NCBI GenBank assembly: GCA_035235625.1
Contig: CP141144.1
Location: 46,870,014-46,934,013, forward strand
Reading direction: 5' to 3'
DNA from: Saururus chinensis
Lineage: Eukaryota; Streptophyta; Magnoliopsida; Piperales; Saururaceae
DNA: 64,000 nucleotides
Position numbers and translations under genes: made by a program. A model generated the notes under the pieces. That model searched no databases. It saw only the letters and a list, made by a program, of their open reading frames with translations, and was not told the DNA's origin. This document shows, one piece after another, positions 11,261 through 22,825 of the stretch. Within the stretch, counting starts at the first letter, position 1; each line of letters begins with the position of its first letter.

Positions 11261-13849
11261 TGTAAGATCTCTAAGTTTAACCTGGTTTAATTTCTATTTA
11301 ATTATGTGATATTATGTAGTTTTTCTTAAATTGTCGGTTTGACTTGATTTTGGGGTTAAGGCTTAGTAATTATGGTTTCAACAAGGCTTAATTAAATTTT
11401 TATAAGTTTTAATATCAAATTTAAGTTAATTAATTTTTATGGGATTTTATTAAAAAAAATTTAAATTAAGGGTGTGGACCCTACCATGGGCCTCACGTCC
11501 ACATTTTGACAGAGTATGACCTACATGACCCCTAAACTGAAATTATATTATATCAATGAGTTTTGAAATGATTAAACTCATTTTTAGCCCCAAAATAACC
11601 CTAATTAACTACTTAAGGCATTTTACCCTATTTTACAACCTAGCATCTTACTATTTAAAGAAAAACCCTAGCCACTTACAATTTGGGGAAGGGTACAGGG
11701 GGGAAGGAGGTGCTCTACCCTCATTTCCCAAGGAGGAAAAACATATTAAGGTGTGTTTTCTTATCCTAATTGCCCCTAATCTTTCTATTTTGGTCTTAAT
11801 TCTTTTTATCTTCCTTTTCTCCAAATTGATTCTTGATTTCTTCTATTAAAAATCTTATTTTTAATTTCGATTTCAAACCCTAAATGGGTGATTTTTTATT
11901 TTTAACCAAAGAAAATCATAGATCTACCTATTTATAAGTTGATTTGAGCTTATTAGTTGATTTTAATTAAGTTTTTAAAAAGACCCTAATTTTTGGGTAG
12001 GATTTTTTAAGGATTGAAGCTTCTTTGTAGATCCATGGGCTTCATAAAGGTAAGGAAATTTCATCTTGTGTGGTTTTATCCATTGGATTGCATGTTTATA
12101 GGTTTATGTGGGTTCTTGCTTCATTTTGTGCTCTAATGGTGATTTATTGGAAGCATGTTATTTATGACTATTTTTTTGTGATTAAGATTGAAAATGATTA
12201 GATCTATAATGTTCGAGGGCTATGTTTTGATTATATGATGTTATATGGTGATTTTAGAATTTATCTTGAATTTTTGAATATTTTCTGTTTGACTTTCGTA
12301 AGGTTGAAGACGAACCAGGAAATAGGCAAAAAGTGAATTGTTAAGGGCATTTGAACATACTAGATGTGCGTTCAAACGGTTTGACTGGCCAATCGCATTC
12401 AAACGGCCCAACAGCCAAACAACAGATTTTGTCATTCTAGCTATTTTTTAGTATTATTTACCATTTCATATTCTATTCTCATAAATCTAATTCTTTATGA
12501 TTAAAATGACTTATGATTACCTATAAATGTTGTTGTGATTGCATGAGGACCATCCTTGAATTATGATTTTGATCAAGCATGATTAGGACTATACTTATTT
12601 AATTTTAGCATGATGATTTACTCATTCTAAATCTATGTTTGATGACTTCTTCATGATTACTTGATGATTTCAATAGGTTTAACCATTATTATATATACAT
12701 GCTAATTTTAGGTGAATCATGTTTCTCATGTTCTAGCTTAAGTATGGCTATGTTTATACTTATCTAGGTCTAGCATGATGTTAAACTTGTCTTCAACTCG
12801 TATTTTGATGTTTTCTACACATTTACTCTATGATTTCAGTTGGATAGGACCATGTTAAAATTATGGATGCTAGCATATATAACTTTGATTATAGTTTGTG
12901 CATGTTTCTCATGTTCTAGTTTTGGTTTGAACTCTATCATTTATGTACACTCTTACTTAGACATTTATGATTTTATATGACACAAATGAACTATGTTTCA
13001 TGCATATATGGACTAATTTGAGCATGATTACCTATATTTGAACTCATTTACCACTTGCTCATATATGTACCATATTGTATGCATCATCAAAATGATTTAT
13101 AAACAAGATTAACCATGAATAATCGATTGGATGTAATTGGATGTTAGATTAATCGTTTGGAGGCTTATAGAATCGGTTTTGGGTCCGCAAGGATAAGATT
13201 TTGTTTTGCTTTCCTTCGAGAACGTAGTGCATCCTCAGGTTGAGATGAAGCAATTTGCTTATGTGACTTTATTTGATGAGTTATTTGGACCCTGAGAATA
13301 TAGGATGGTATGTCTGTATGCTCCGGCCTACCACCCTGCTCTAGTTTTCCTTTCGAGAAATTTGGACTTTTCCTTGCAAGGTTAGTCCTGGGCAAGCAAG
13401 CTACTCTAGTTTTTCTTTTTGGAATTTGGACCTTCCTCACTAAGGATTGTCTTGGGTGAGTAGGGGTACTTTCTTAGTCAGGGAACCAACACAAACTGCT
13501 CTAGTTTTCCTTTGAAATTTGGACCTTCCCAGCTAGGGATTGTCTTGGGCAAGTGGGTTGATTATTTTCTCAATTGTGAGACATTCATCATTAATTTGTT
13601 GCATGTGTATGAGAGATAATGCTCATTGACACATGTTGTGTAGGAACAACGAAGCTTATTTTACACATGTGATTATGACATAATTAACAATTTAGCATGG
13701 ACATACAGGATGGTATGTAATTGATGCACTTCATGTTACAGGGTGAATATTTTGTTGAGAAATGATTATGCATGAGTTTATATTGAAAATGATTCATGTA
13801 AGATGTAATTATGACAAATAATTTATATATTTATACATGAGGTGTATAT

Positions 13850-14180
13850 GTGTTATGAGCTATGGATGAACCCATAATGCACAGGTGGCATGATATGTGC
13901 TTATGGAATATTGGTTATAGCATGATATGTAGGTGACATGAGTATGTGTTAATAAAATATGTTATATACAACATGATATGCAGGTGGCATGGCTATGTGT
14001 TGATGAAATATGTTATACATAACATATTATGCAAGTAGCATGACTATGAGTTGTTGGAACATGTTATATATAACATGATATGCAAGTGGTATGAGCACAC
14101 GTTGATGATATATGTTATAAATAGCATGACATGTAGGTGACATGAGTATATTTTATGGAATGTAAATTATGAAATGATGC
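13850..14180 (+). repeat. Degenerate tandem repeat inside LTR C
   Basis: About five copies of a ~55-65-bp unit contain CATGATATGCAGGTGGCATG and a TATGTTATATAYAA segment. It sits at the same relative place as the minisatellite of LTR A but has different sequence. Confidence 0.7.
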
Positions 14181-15005
14181 ACAAGTGTCACATGTTTATG
14201 CAATTATTTTATGCCGAATGGGTATAGTGATAGATTATATGATGAATGATACATTGACTATGTCTGTGTTGTTATTATGAATTTATTTTCCATCTTAAAA
14301 CACTTGTTGAGCTTTGGTTTACCCCTCTTTATTTGTGTTTTATTTTGGGGATGCATAGAGATATTGGATTTTATGTTAGCTTGTTTATGTTATGTTGAGA
14401 TACTTACTTTTGACTCTACTTCCCACTATTGTTAGCCATGGTTAGCTTAGACTCTTGTTAGCTATTGTTGGCTTAGACATATTTTAGTCATGTGTGAGCT
14501 TGTTTATGACTAAGTATGTAAGTATAAGTGGATTAATGGTTTTACTAGTAGTCATTTCTTTGCTCATTTTGCTTTTATACAAAGTATGCATATGCAACTC
14601 CGTAATATTCTACCCAAGGATGAGTTAAGTTGTAATGACCACGAATTTTCGGTATGTTTTCTTGCCTCTAATAAAATTATTTTATGAGTTTTTAATTATT
14701 TTAAATTATTTAGAGGCAGATATTTAGAGAGTATTGGGTTATGATAGAGCTCGATGAGACGAGTGTAACGAACCTAAGAACGTATGAAACGGAGGTCGGG
14801 AGCAAAAGTTACGACCTTGGGAAAATGTCATATGGGTGGGACCCACTTTGAAAGTGCAGGATGATCTACCCATGTGTGGTCTTATTTCGAAAGGCTCGTC
14901 GACACGAGTCTATCGGTAATAAGAACGTACAATTCCAACGTCAAGGTTGGAAGTTATCGCGTTTTGAGGTCAGGATATTATTTGAATAAAATAATATCAT
15001 TCTGA

Positions 15006-15122
15006 ATAGGATCGATGACACAGTAGATAAGATTGACGATAAAGCGGATAGGATTGATGATGCAAGTGGATAGGGTTGATGACAAAGCAGATAGAATTGC
15101 TGACAAAGCAGATAGGATTGAC
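15006..15122 (+). repeat. Short tandem repeat upstream of the LTR D TATA box
   Basis: Four or five units of about 24 bp of the form GATAGGATTGATGACAAAGC with variants. It lies immediately before the TATA box, in the U3 promoter region where repeated transcription-factor sites are common. A regulatory role is an inference. Confidence 0.7.
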
Positions 15123-15153
15123 ACGTGTCAGCCTCACATCTATCCAGTTTTTC

Positions 15154-15162
15154 TATAAATAG
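15154..15162 (+). promoter_or_regulatory. TATA box of LTR D
   Basis: TATAAATAG is followed about 30 bp later by a CATCCAGTCTCTCCCA leader-like stretch. Confidence 0.55.
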
Positions 15163-16093
15163 CATCCTCTGCATCCAGTCTCTCCCACGTTTTCCCATTC
15201 CTTTCCCACGTTCAGAAACTTCTGTTCTTCATTTCTTACTCGTTTTAAGTCCAATTTAAGTCGTTTAAGAGGCGTTTCTACCTAAATCGAGTGTGCCGGA
15301 CTTCATGGCGGGGTTATTTTTCTGGTTCGAGACCTCTAAACCCCCAGAAGTGGACATCTAATTTCTTGGTGTCCGATTTATCGGTTTCGAACTCGCGCAA
15401 AAAGTGAGGTAGGGGCTTTTATCCTTTCTTATGGCATGATTATAATATTTGGTTATGTTTTTAACTTATTATTTATATGACTCTCGCATGTTATGCGCTA
15501 GAGATTATTTTCAAGATATGATTTATGGTTTCTGCACATATATCTGATCTGTTGAACAGTTAATCGTTGAGATAGAATATGATTTATATAGCGTATATTT
15601 ATAATGCTATTATGTATATTCGAATAGTCAAATGATTTGCCACTGGAAGTGGATATGTTTTATATTACATGCATTATGATTGCCTCATACATAATAGTTT
15701 GATCGAATATTTATTCGTGGATTTTGATGTAAATTATACATGGTGAAGCGTGTGAGATAGAGACAAACTAGCTTCGCCACTGTTTTCATTGCGAATGAAA
15801 ACAGTATGTTTAAATGACGGTTTTAGAGGACTTGTCCTTTTTAAAGGAGGATACTCAAGATTATTTTTGAAAAGACGTATAAGCATGGTAATCGAGTCAC
15901 TGAAGCGGGACAAAGAAGGGGTAGCTGTCTCATTGGAATGAGTGATCAACCTTGCCTTTGTAGTCATTGATAGTGACGCTCTCATGTCTTGTAGAGGCGT
16001 AGCTAAGATTTTCAAAAGGATAAACATTGGGATAGAATGTTTTAAAAGAAAACAGCTCTTTTTGGAGTCTAGGAACTCTAGGATATTTCGATT

Positions 16094-16174
16094 GAGTCTG
16101 GGACTCAATATTATGAGTCTGGGACTCAAGACTATGAGTCTAGGACTCAAGACTATGAGTTTGGGACTCATGAG
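16094..16174 (+). repeat. 21-bp tandem repeat with internal palindrome in LTR D
   Basis: Four units of GAGTCTGGGACTCAAGACTAT and variants. Each unit holds the near-palindrome GAGTCTGGGACTC, so the array can fold into successive small hairpins. Confidence 0.8.
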
Positions 16175-17040
16175 TGTTTTGGTTGTCTGGAGCTATTGTT
16201 GGGCGCCTCGATAGAGCTCCGTTGACTAGATGAGAGCATAATTAATCCGGTACAGAATCGGATGCACGGTACCTAATTTAGCCTGGTGAGCCCCTAATGA
16301 AGGGCAAGATCCTTGATTCGCCCCTAACGAAGGACAACTATCAAGGCTATGCCCGCTAGGGTAGAGAGTATCATGGGAAGACTCTCTACTCTCTAGATCC
16401 CGGCGCCCCATGAGCACGGGTGGCTCTTCTATCCACAAGCACGAAATGTTTTGAGATGATCTGTGGAGAAGTAAGAGGTCGCTGTTTTGTACCCGCAACA
16501 AAATTCTTATTAATATATATATGTCTGGGACATTTGTAGCGAGCTTTGAGAGCTTGCAAACCCTAGTAGCATCTTCAATACATAGGAAAAAGCTCTAGGG
16601 GTGGTTTTGGGTGAGAGGCACACCCCGTTTTCATGGAAAATAATATATATATATATATATATATGTTATGAAACTGTCATGTGTTTATTCATGCTTGATA
16701 GTATAAACTCCCCTACTTAGTATTTTAAAATACTCACCCCCCCAAACTTTGCAGGATTCAACAAAGCTTAGTGTGCGGGTAGATGGGTCTACTCTGAAGT
16801 TTTATGGATTGATTTCAAGGATTTCAACCGCACCGAAACGAGTAAGAACTCATTATTTTTCTCTTGTGTGTTTGTACACGGGCTGTGGTTCCTAGGGATA
16901 CTACTATTTTAATATCGTATATGGTGATCGGCTCTAGTCGTGGGCCCGGGCAAACTCCGATATCTTTATAAAAAGAAAATTTTATATGCTTTTAAAATCC
17001 CGGGGCGCAACATAAGTCTTCCACAATCCAACTATACTTT

Positions 17041-17700
17041 GTTACACCGCGTGCAAAAGAAGAAGAAGAAAAAAGAGAATTATAAGATGTTACATTGACA
17101 TTATTAAATATATGTATAATAGGGTAATGACTAGTGCACAAATAATTAGGGGAGAAACCAAGGAGTTCTCAATCAAAGTAGGTTTATATCAAGGGTCATC
17201 TTTAAGCCTTTACCTTTTTGCTCTAACTATGAATGAACTAACTGCACATATACTAGATAAGATACCATGGTGATTATTTTTTGTGGAAGATGTAATTTTA
17301 GTCTACAAGACAATAGAAGTGTTAAATGTCAAACTACAACTATGGAGGGAAGCTCTATAATTAAAAGGTTTTAAAATAAGTAAGACTAAGACAAAGTACA
17401 TGAAATTTAACTTTTAAAAATTATAATTATAGGTAGAACTTTAATTGAAATAGTTGAGCAAAAAGTGCCAAGTGTGCGCAATTCTTATATTGAGGCTTCA
17501 TTATTTATAAAGCAGTAGATAATGATAATGATATAGTACATACGATTAATGTAGGGAGGGAAAAATATAAGGCGACGTCAAGAGTACTATGTGATAGTTG
17601 CATCCCCATAGGATTAAAGGTAAACTCTATATGATATTAGCCTGCAATATTCTATAGAGCCTAATATTAAGCACCAAAGAAAAATCATATTAAATTTTTT
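17041..17700 (+). pseudogene. RTE-type LINE reverse transcriptase, continuation after LTR C
   Basis: With frameshifts and stops, this encodes a CYIDIIKYMYNRVMTS-like stretch, then GLYQGSSLSLYLFALTMNEL, then FVEDVILV where the family has F/YADD (one catalytic Asp is Glu), then KGFKISKTKTKYMKF. The last pieces resemble RVLCDSCIPIGLK and a YGxECWAVK-like end. The sequence stops where the inverted C-terminal part at 10772 would begin, so the two halves fit together without overlap. Confidence 0.8.
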
Positions 17701-19335
17701 TATATTAAAATTTTTTTACGAACAAAGAGGGGAACTACAAAGAATGAATTTGACAAAAAAACAAATACAAAGTCAATGAATTAACATTTCAAATACAATC
17801 GCTTGTGCAGAAAACTAAATTCATCTAGCATTTTAGCCAACTGAGATGAGAAAATAATGTAGAGTTAGATCTCTACTTCACATTATTTGAACTGTGAAAT
17901 TTTGTAGGAATATGAACCCATGAAGATGCGTTAGTTACTTTCTCTCCAAATAAAGCAAACAGTTGCATTGAGGAAATAATTTGAGAAAAGCCCGAAGGAC
18001 CAAGAGCTTAATGACGCTAGCCAATAAAAAGAATATCGTCCATTAAGCTTGAAGACCGCCTGGAGGGTATATCCACCCCAACGATCTTAAGAATTACTCT
18101 ATAGATCAACTTCGAATCAGTGTTTTTAAGACCCAATCGGCCGGTTTATCCAAGTCAATGGGCTAAGTTGATCCAGGTGAGTCAAACTCCGTCCCAATGA
18201 CTCAATACAAACACTTCCATTAGGCCATAAGGCTTTTATTGTAACTATTATACCAAACTACATACCAAACCTTTGGACTCACTAACATCTAGTGAATTTT
18301 TATTTGCACAAGGTAGGACTCGAACACAGGCTAAGATGTTCTCTTTGTTAATACTTAAGAAGTGGGCTATATTGATTTATATGACATATTTTTGCACCTA
18401 CTTAATATTATACTTAATTCAACTCATGGATAAGTGTTTAATTATATCATTTGAGTCAGGTCAACCCACGGTTGAACCGAGTTGACTCGGGCTAGTAACA
18501 AATCTTGGTCAATGGCTAAGCTAATTTTTAAAACATTGTTTCAAACAGAGAAAATGGAAAAATATATGTTCAACAAATTCAATATCACTTTTACAAAGCA
18601 CACAACGATTGATAAGAGCTAAATCTCTCTTTTGAATTATATTAAAAGGAAGCAACTGACCATGGAGCATAAGCTATCCAATAAAGGAATGGTGAGGGAC
18701 ATGATACTTACAGGAAGTTGATATTCCAACTCCTATGTTTCGACACCAAAATTTACTTTAATAGTTGATTGGATAGAAAAAGATGAGTCATCAATAATAG
18801 GGATATTCAATTTAGAGTTTAGAATAAGATTTTTATATAAAAAAAGTGGAGTAGAAATAACATTTTCCATATTTGAACCAAACAACTAAGGAGTTCTAGG
18901 TTTGGAATATCTAACCAAGTTGTAGGCTGATTTAGTACTGAATTTACCTGCCAGAGTTGGCTACCATTTAATCCAATAGGCCTAAGTATGAAGAGTTGGC
19001 CGAATAGGGCTAATGATTTCTAGGAATTTATACTCTTTCAGTGTACCATGAGAAGAGAATTCCCCATGATCTTTCTCCATAGCAATCGGTCAATCTCATA
19101 TGTGAGAAGCTGGAAATTACTTGTATGTCAAAACTACTTCCAAAATTTTCAAGGAGAATAAAAGGGCCTGCCCATAGATCTAGATCGAATAAAATAAATT
19201 ACAACACATCATTAAAAATGGGAGCGGTAAAAGCACTTAGAGCCCCACATGACCTAACCTCATCACAAACTACACACGTGCTATGGTTACTCTCCTTTTT
19301 ACACAAGCATCTTTCCGTCTCATTAGAAGAGAGTT
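17701..19335 (-). pseudogene. L1-type LINE remnant, 3' part (zf-RVT region)
   Basis: Minus-strand frames carry an L1-like PTLAGKFSTKSAYNLVRYSK segment (about 18900-18970) and then FIGQLMLHGQLL, INRCVLCKSDIEFVEHIFF (about 18560-18700), the zinc-binding zf-RVT domain found after plant L1 reverse transcriptases. Many stops are present. A MITE interrupts it at 18118-18538. The upstream RT is missing or beyond recognition at the 19.3-kb side. Confidence 0.75.
18118..18538. mobile_element. hAT-like MITE inside the L1 remnant
   Basis: Ends CAGTGTTTTTAA and (reverse complement) CAATGTTTTAAA form short terminal inverted repeats. Flanks CTTCGAAT (18110-18117) and TTTCAAAC (18539-18546) are a worn 8-bp duplication (5 of 8 match). 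The interior has the GACCCAATCGGCCGG and GGTTGAACCGAGTTGACTCG words typical of a widespread plant non-autonomous hAT family. No protein is encoded. Confidence 0.6.
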
Positions 19336-20488
19336 AATTGTTTCATAATTATAAGAGTAATTATAGTTGTGGTGAGCTCCTATCAACCAAAATTTTCCTT
19401 CTTACCAAATTTGTCCATTTTGAAAAGTTAAATGCAGCTATTAATGTAGAATGAAAGAAGTATTTAAAAGCAATATTTATACAATTCCACACAAGAGAAC
19501 CTTGAAAGCACTTGATTAACAATTTTATTCTTACAAAAGCTAGTCTTAAAACACAAAATTTGATTACAGAAAGCATAATAATACATACATTAATTGAACT
19601 GAGAATCATGTCATAAAAAACACTCTTAAAGATAGCCATATGCTCTGGCTGCAGCGAAATGACTAATGTCAAGCTTCCATCGCCCGTGCTAGGAAGCACA
19701 AAAGCTTGTCCCTCCCAAGCCACCGTTCCACGGCCCATGAAGACCGGCGGCCCCTACCCGAAATCAGCCTCATATGCTGCCATCCTCATCCAGCTTACCA
19801 CTTGCAGATTTGGCCCCTTGAGCAAGTGTGGTCCGCGCCTTAAGGCCGCTAGGTCTGGTTGCAATGCCAAATAGTCCAATGCAGACTTCATGTACTCATC
19901 ATTTACCCTTGCTACCCCGTCATGTATCACGCCAGCTACATACTCAAGTGGGCGGCCGGTGAGGTTGCCGATGGCGATGATTGGTGTGGCAGTGAATTGC
20001 GGGTTACCAAAGAAGCCAACGGGAAGAGGTGGCCGGAGCCGTGCCCGGCCGTCCACTTGAATGTAAAGCTTGCCATCTTCATGGTCTGTGACACATCGTG
20101 CCTTGCACGTGCACCTCCACACGTGCGCAGCAAGCACCTCATAATTTGTGTACCCCGGTGCAATGGCCCTGAAACGGTCTAGTTGGTCTCTAGAGATCTT
20201 GAGGCATTCCGCTGTAGGGGGACTTGATTGAAATGCATCTGATGGGTGGCAGCTCCCCTTCACCATTGCAGCCGCTGGAGGTGCATGACATTCGACGTGA
20301 GGAAAGGATGGAGCTGGTGGATCTCTTGGGCGGAGGAGTGTCCTGTCTGTGAATGGCTCCACAGTAATGCCCAGTCCTCTGGTCAAATCTGCCCAGGAAT
20401 TTATCATATGCATTGCGCTAGGCCCATCTGCCACATAATGGTGAAGTCCTATGCCCAGAGAGACTCCTCCACATTTGAAGTGGGTCAC

Positions 20489-20590
20489 CTGTTGCCGTTT
20501 TCGTACAATGAGACTCAGATGAAACATACAGATTATTCTTAATTCTATTGTATGTGTACTCACAGAATAGCAATTGATCACATGAAGTAC
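20489..20590 (-). other. Intron of the acyltransferase pseudogene
   Basis: On the minus strand the donor is CAG|GTACTTC and the acceptor CAACAG|GTGACC. It is at the single conserved intron position of HCT genes, before the VTxFKCGG segment. Both splice sites look intact. Confidence 0.8.
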
Positions 20591-20933
20591 CTGCACCAGG
20601 AAGAGCGGGAAAGAAGAGATATCCTGAGTTGGCTCAACCTGTGGCACAAGCTGCATGAGCTTCTCAGATGGAGCAAAATCACCAAACTCATCAATGGCAG
20701 CCTCGGCCTCGGCCACCACAAAGAGTGCACCTTCTCCATTACAGTCAATCTCAAATCGGTTTTTCTTGTCTCTCGCCAGCCTCCCGGGGATAGGATAGAA
20801 CGTGACCAAGACCTTACCTAGGGACTCCCTGAACATCTTGGCATCAAAAAGGTTTGGCGAATAGCCGAGGGGGCGTCGGTAGAAGTGATTGGTGGGTATG
20901 TGCGATCCCTGAACCAGATGGTTGAGGTCGGAG

Positions 20934-21429
20934 CAGGGCCGGCTGGACCATAAGGTAGCTTAGGCTGCTGCCTAAGGCCCACCATAATATAAGGCCCCAT
21001 ATCAAAAAGAACATGTAGTCATATTAAAAAATAATTTATATGGCAAAGGTAATCTTCTAAGTATAATTCTTTTTAAAACTCAAAAATTAATTACAAGACA
21101 AGGAAAAAGTCACTTACTATAATAAGTTGCTTTGTTTTAATTTGAGATATTCCATAACTAAACCCAATGATAACTATTAAATATAGTTTCTTGTCCTACA
21201 ATCTAATGCATCAATTAAACTAATTTTTTTTATCACACTAACTTTGCTAAATTTATCTTATTAACAAAATTTATATATATATAAATTAATTATTAATTAT
21301 ATATCTTAAATAGTAAAAAAAATATATGTTAAATAAACTTATTAAATTAATATGTTAACATTATATTAAACATAATAAATAATAATTTTAAAATTACCTT
21401 AGGCTTCCAATTTTCTCAAGCCGGCCCTG
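20934..21429. mobile_element. hAT-type MITE in exon 1 of acyltransferase copy 1
   Basis: Terminal inverted repeats CAGGGCCGGCT and (reverse complement) CAGGGCCGGCTTGAG are present. The 8-bp target duplication GGTCGGAG is perfect at 20926-20933 and 21430-21437. The interior is very AT-rich with no coding capacity. Removing it and one duplication copy rejoins the acyltransferase reading frame between SD and LNHLV. Confidence 0.95.
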
Positions 21430-21684
21430 GGTCGGAGAGTTACAACCTCTTTCGAGGTGTATCAGCAGATGGTTGGACTACAACTGATTCCAACACCTTT
21501 ACCTCCATCGTCTTGAAGTTGTCGCAACTCAGTGATGCATAAAGGGAAAAGGCTTAGTGATCGATTGAGGAAGTGATCCCGGTCCGGAATCCAAAACTCA
21601 AAGTAACTTGATGAGATGTTGGAGTAGTCTGGGGGTCTCTGGACAAGCTCTTTTTAAGCCTTGTGGATTCAACTTCAAAAGACA

Positions 21685-21694
21685 CTATTATATA
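21685..21694 (-). promoter_or_regulatory. Likely TATA box of acyltransferase copy 1
   Basis: The minus strand reads TATATAATAG about 180 bp before the start codon. A comparable TATATAAAAATA stands upstream of copy 2 (about 25790-25802) next to a similar GTCTTTKGAAGTTG block, so the duplication included the promoter. Confidence 0.5.
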
Positions 21695-21974
21695 CTTATA
21701 AAGCTAAGGTGAGATAAGTAGTGTAAGGCCTATAGTAATATATATTGCATACTTTGAGAACTTGGAGAGCGAGGTTGGGACACTATTATCGTTTCGACGC
21801 TCAATTAGTGTTTTCACCTGTGACCTACCCCTGCTAATGAATGATTGAAATGACACCCAGCTCACCTATAACCTAGCTTCATGTACCAAACACACGTTCA
21901 CCATCGTTTAACGTTCGGCCAAACACAATATATAAGCCTATATTCCTTATTTTACTTTTTTTACATTAGGAGTA

Positions 21975-22200
21975 GAGGTGTTAAAAAATCAATCTATGTC
22001 GACTATTAAACTTTTATGACTTGAACTCGAGCCCTTAAAGTTTCACCCTAAACCCTTAAATTTGGCTTAAAGCTTAAATATGTTCAAATTTTTTAGCTTG
22101 AGCTTAATTTAAATTAAAAATTTAAAGTTTAACTTGAGCTCGAACTATAATGTAATAAGTGAATCATGAGCTTAAACTCGAACTGGGCTTGAGCTAAAAA
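21975..22200. mobile_element. Fragment of GAGCTCGA-rich hAT-like element
   Basis: It begins AGGTGTTAAAAAATC and has repeated TTGAGCTYGAACT words like the complete MITE at 22826-23462. The other end is lost against the LTR fragment at 22215. Only a truncated relative is supported. Confidence 0.45.
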
Positions 22201-22214
22201 TATAAAAATAATAT

Positions 22215-22419
22215 ATATAAATTCTGATAAAATTAATAAAAATTAAATAAAATAAGTTTAATATTAAAACTTATAAAAATATAATTTAACCTTATTAAAA
22301 TTATAATTACTAACTCTTAACCCCAAAATTAAGTTAAATTGGTAATTTAATTAAGTAAAACTACACAACACTACATAATTAAGTAGAAATTAAATAAAGT
22401 TAAAGTTAGAGATCTTACA
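22215..22419 (-). mobile_element. Terminal fragment of an LTR of the A/C family
   Basis: The reverse complement begins TGTAAGATCTCTAACTTTAA and follows the first 200 bp of LTR C (11261 onward), including the GATTTTGGGGTTAAG-like block. The rest of the LTR is absent, so this is a short truncated terminus. Confidence 0.7.
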
Positions 22420-22590
22420 AAAGTGACAAAGTCGGTGGTCCATAGCCTCTCTATTGAAGTGTAATGGCTGAATGTTGAGCCATGGCTTATTCCAACATCT
22501 TTATATTGATCATATTCATGTTTGTTTGTTATTGTTGGGAAGCCTTCCATTAAAAGTTAAACAGATATACAAACGGAGCTTGTAATAATA

Positions 22591-22703
22591 CTCCCTTTGC
22601 CACACATTAATAAGTGTTATTTAGTTTTTAATTTAAAATAAACTAATTTTATTTTAGTTTATTTAAAAAAGTAAAAATAACTATCAATTTCAGATTAAGG
22701 GAG
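22591..22703. mobile_element. Stowaway-type (Tc1/mariner) MITE
   Basis: The ends CTCCCTTTG and (reverse complement) CTCCCTTAATC match the Stowaway CTCCCT terminus. A TA dinucleotide flanks both sides (22589-22590 and 22704-22705). It is 113 bp long, AT-rich and self-complementary. Confidence 0.85.
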
Positions 22704-22825
22704 TACAAGTAACAAAACACTAAGTATAGAGCAAGACATGGAAAGCATGATCATGCGATTGATAAATAGAGTAGAGCATTATAGTTGTGGAGAACTCCAA
22801 ACCCAGGAGATCTATAATGGGTTGG

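Larger units (their letters stand above)
14631..17012 (+). mobile_element. Solo LTR D nested in LTR C, TSD TAAGT
   Basis: It starts TGTAATGACCACG and ends CCCGGGGCGCAACA. TAAGT flanks it at 14626-14630 and 17013-17017, and removing it restores LTR C. A TATA box lies at about 15154-15162. The block at 14783-14820 (GAACGTATGAAACGGAGGTC and onward) is also present, reverse-complemented, in solo LTRs E and F, so D, E and F are related. Confidence 0.9.
11261..17040 (+). mobile_element. LTR C (family of LTR A), interrupted by nested LTR D
   Basis: It starts TGTAAGATCTC and parallels LTR A, with shared blocks such as a CACGTCCACA-like GGGCCTCACG region and the AAGTATRCATATGCAACTCCG region against 3958-3990. 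At 14630 it is broken by solo LTR D and resumes at 17013 with TAAGTCTTCCAC, matching TAAGTCTTCCAC of LTR A near 4009. The far end is near 17040, much shorter than LTR A's tail. No TSD is visible, and roughly 100 nt of the host LINE are missing at this point, so the 3' end was probably lost with a deletion. Confidence 0.75.
19600..21508 (-). pseudogene. HCT-like BAHD acyltransferase pseudogene, copy 1
   Basis: BAHD enzymes transfer acyl groups from acyl-CoA to alcohols or amines in the cytosol; the HCT branch makes hydroxycinnamoyl esters. The start is ATG at 21508 (MEVKVLESVVVQPS, a typical HCT N-terminus). Exon 1 runs to 20591, a 102-bp GT-AG intron follows (20489-20590), and exon 2 begins VTHFKCGG. 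The catalytic HxxxDG motif is intact (HHYVADG), and a family-like GFFGNP region is present. The gene is dead: a conserved Trp after RKRL is a stop (TAA), the Trp of the structural DFGWG motif is TAG (about 19754), and a 496-bp hAT MITE splits exon 1. The normal stop is also lost, letting the frame run past 19600. The exact substrate cannot be told. A second copy lies 2 kb upstream of it on the same strand. Confidence 0.9.

Noticed and set aside
10797-17700. Two unrelated LINE insertions in opposite orientation
   Set aside because: The protein segments are complementary and non-overlapping, so a single copy with a 5' inversion is simpler, though this needs alignment to be settled.
19859-20821. 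Plus-strand frames opposite the acyltransferase
   Set aside because: They are open only because the minus-strand exon is GC-rich; the recognised motifs are all on minus.
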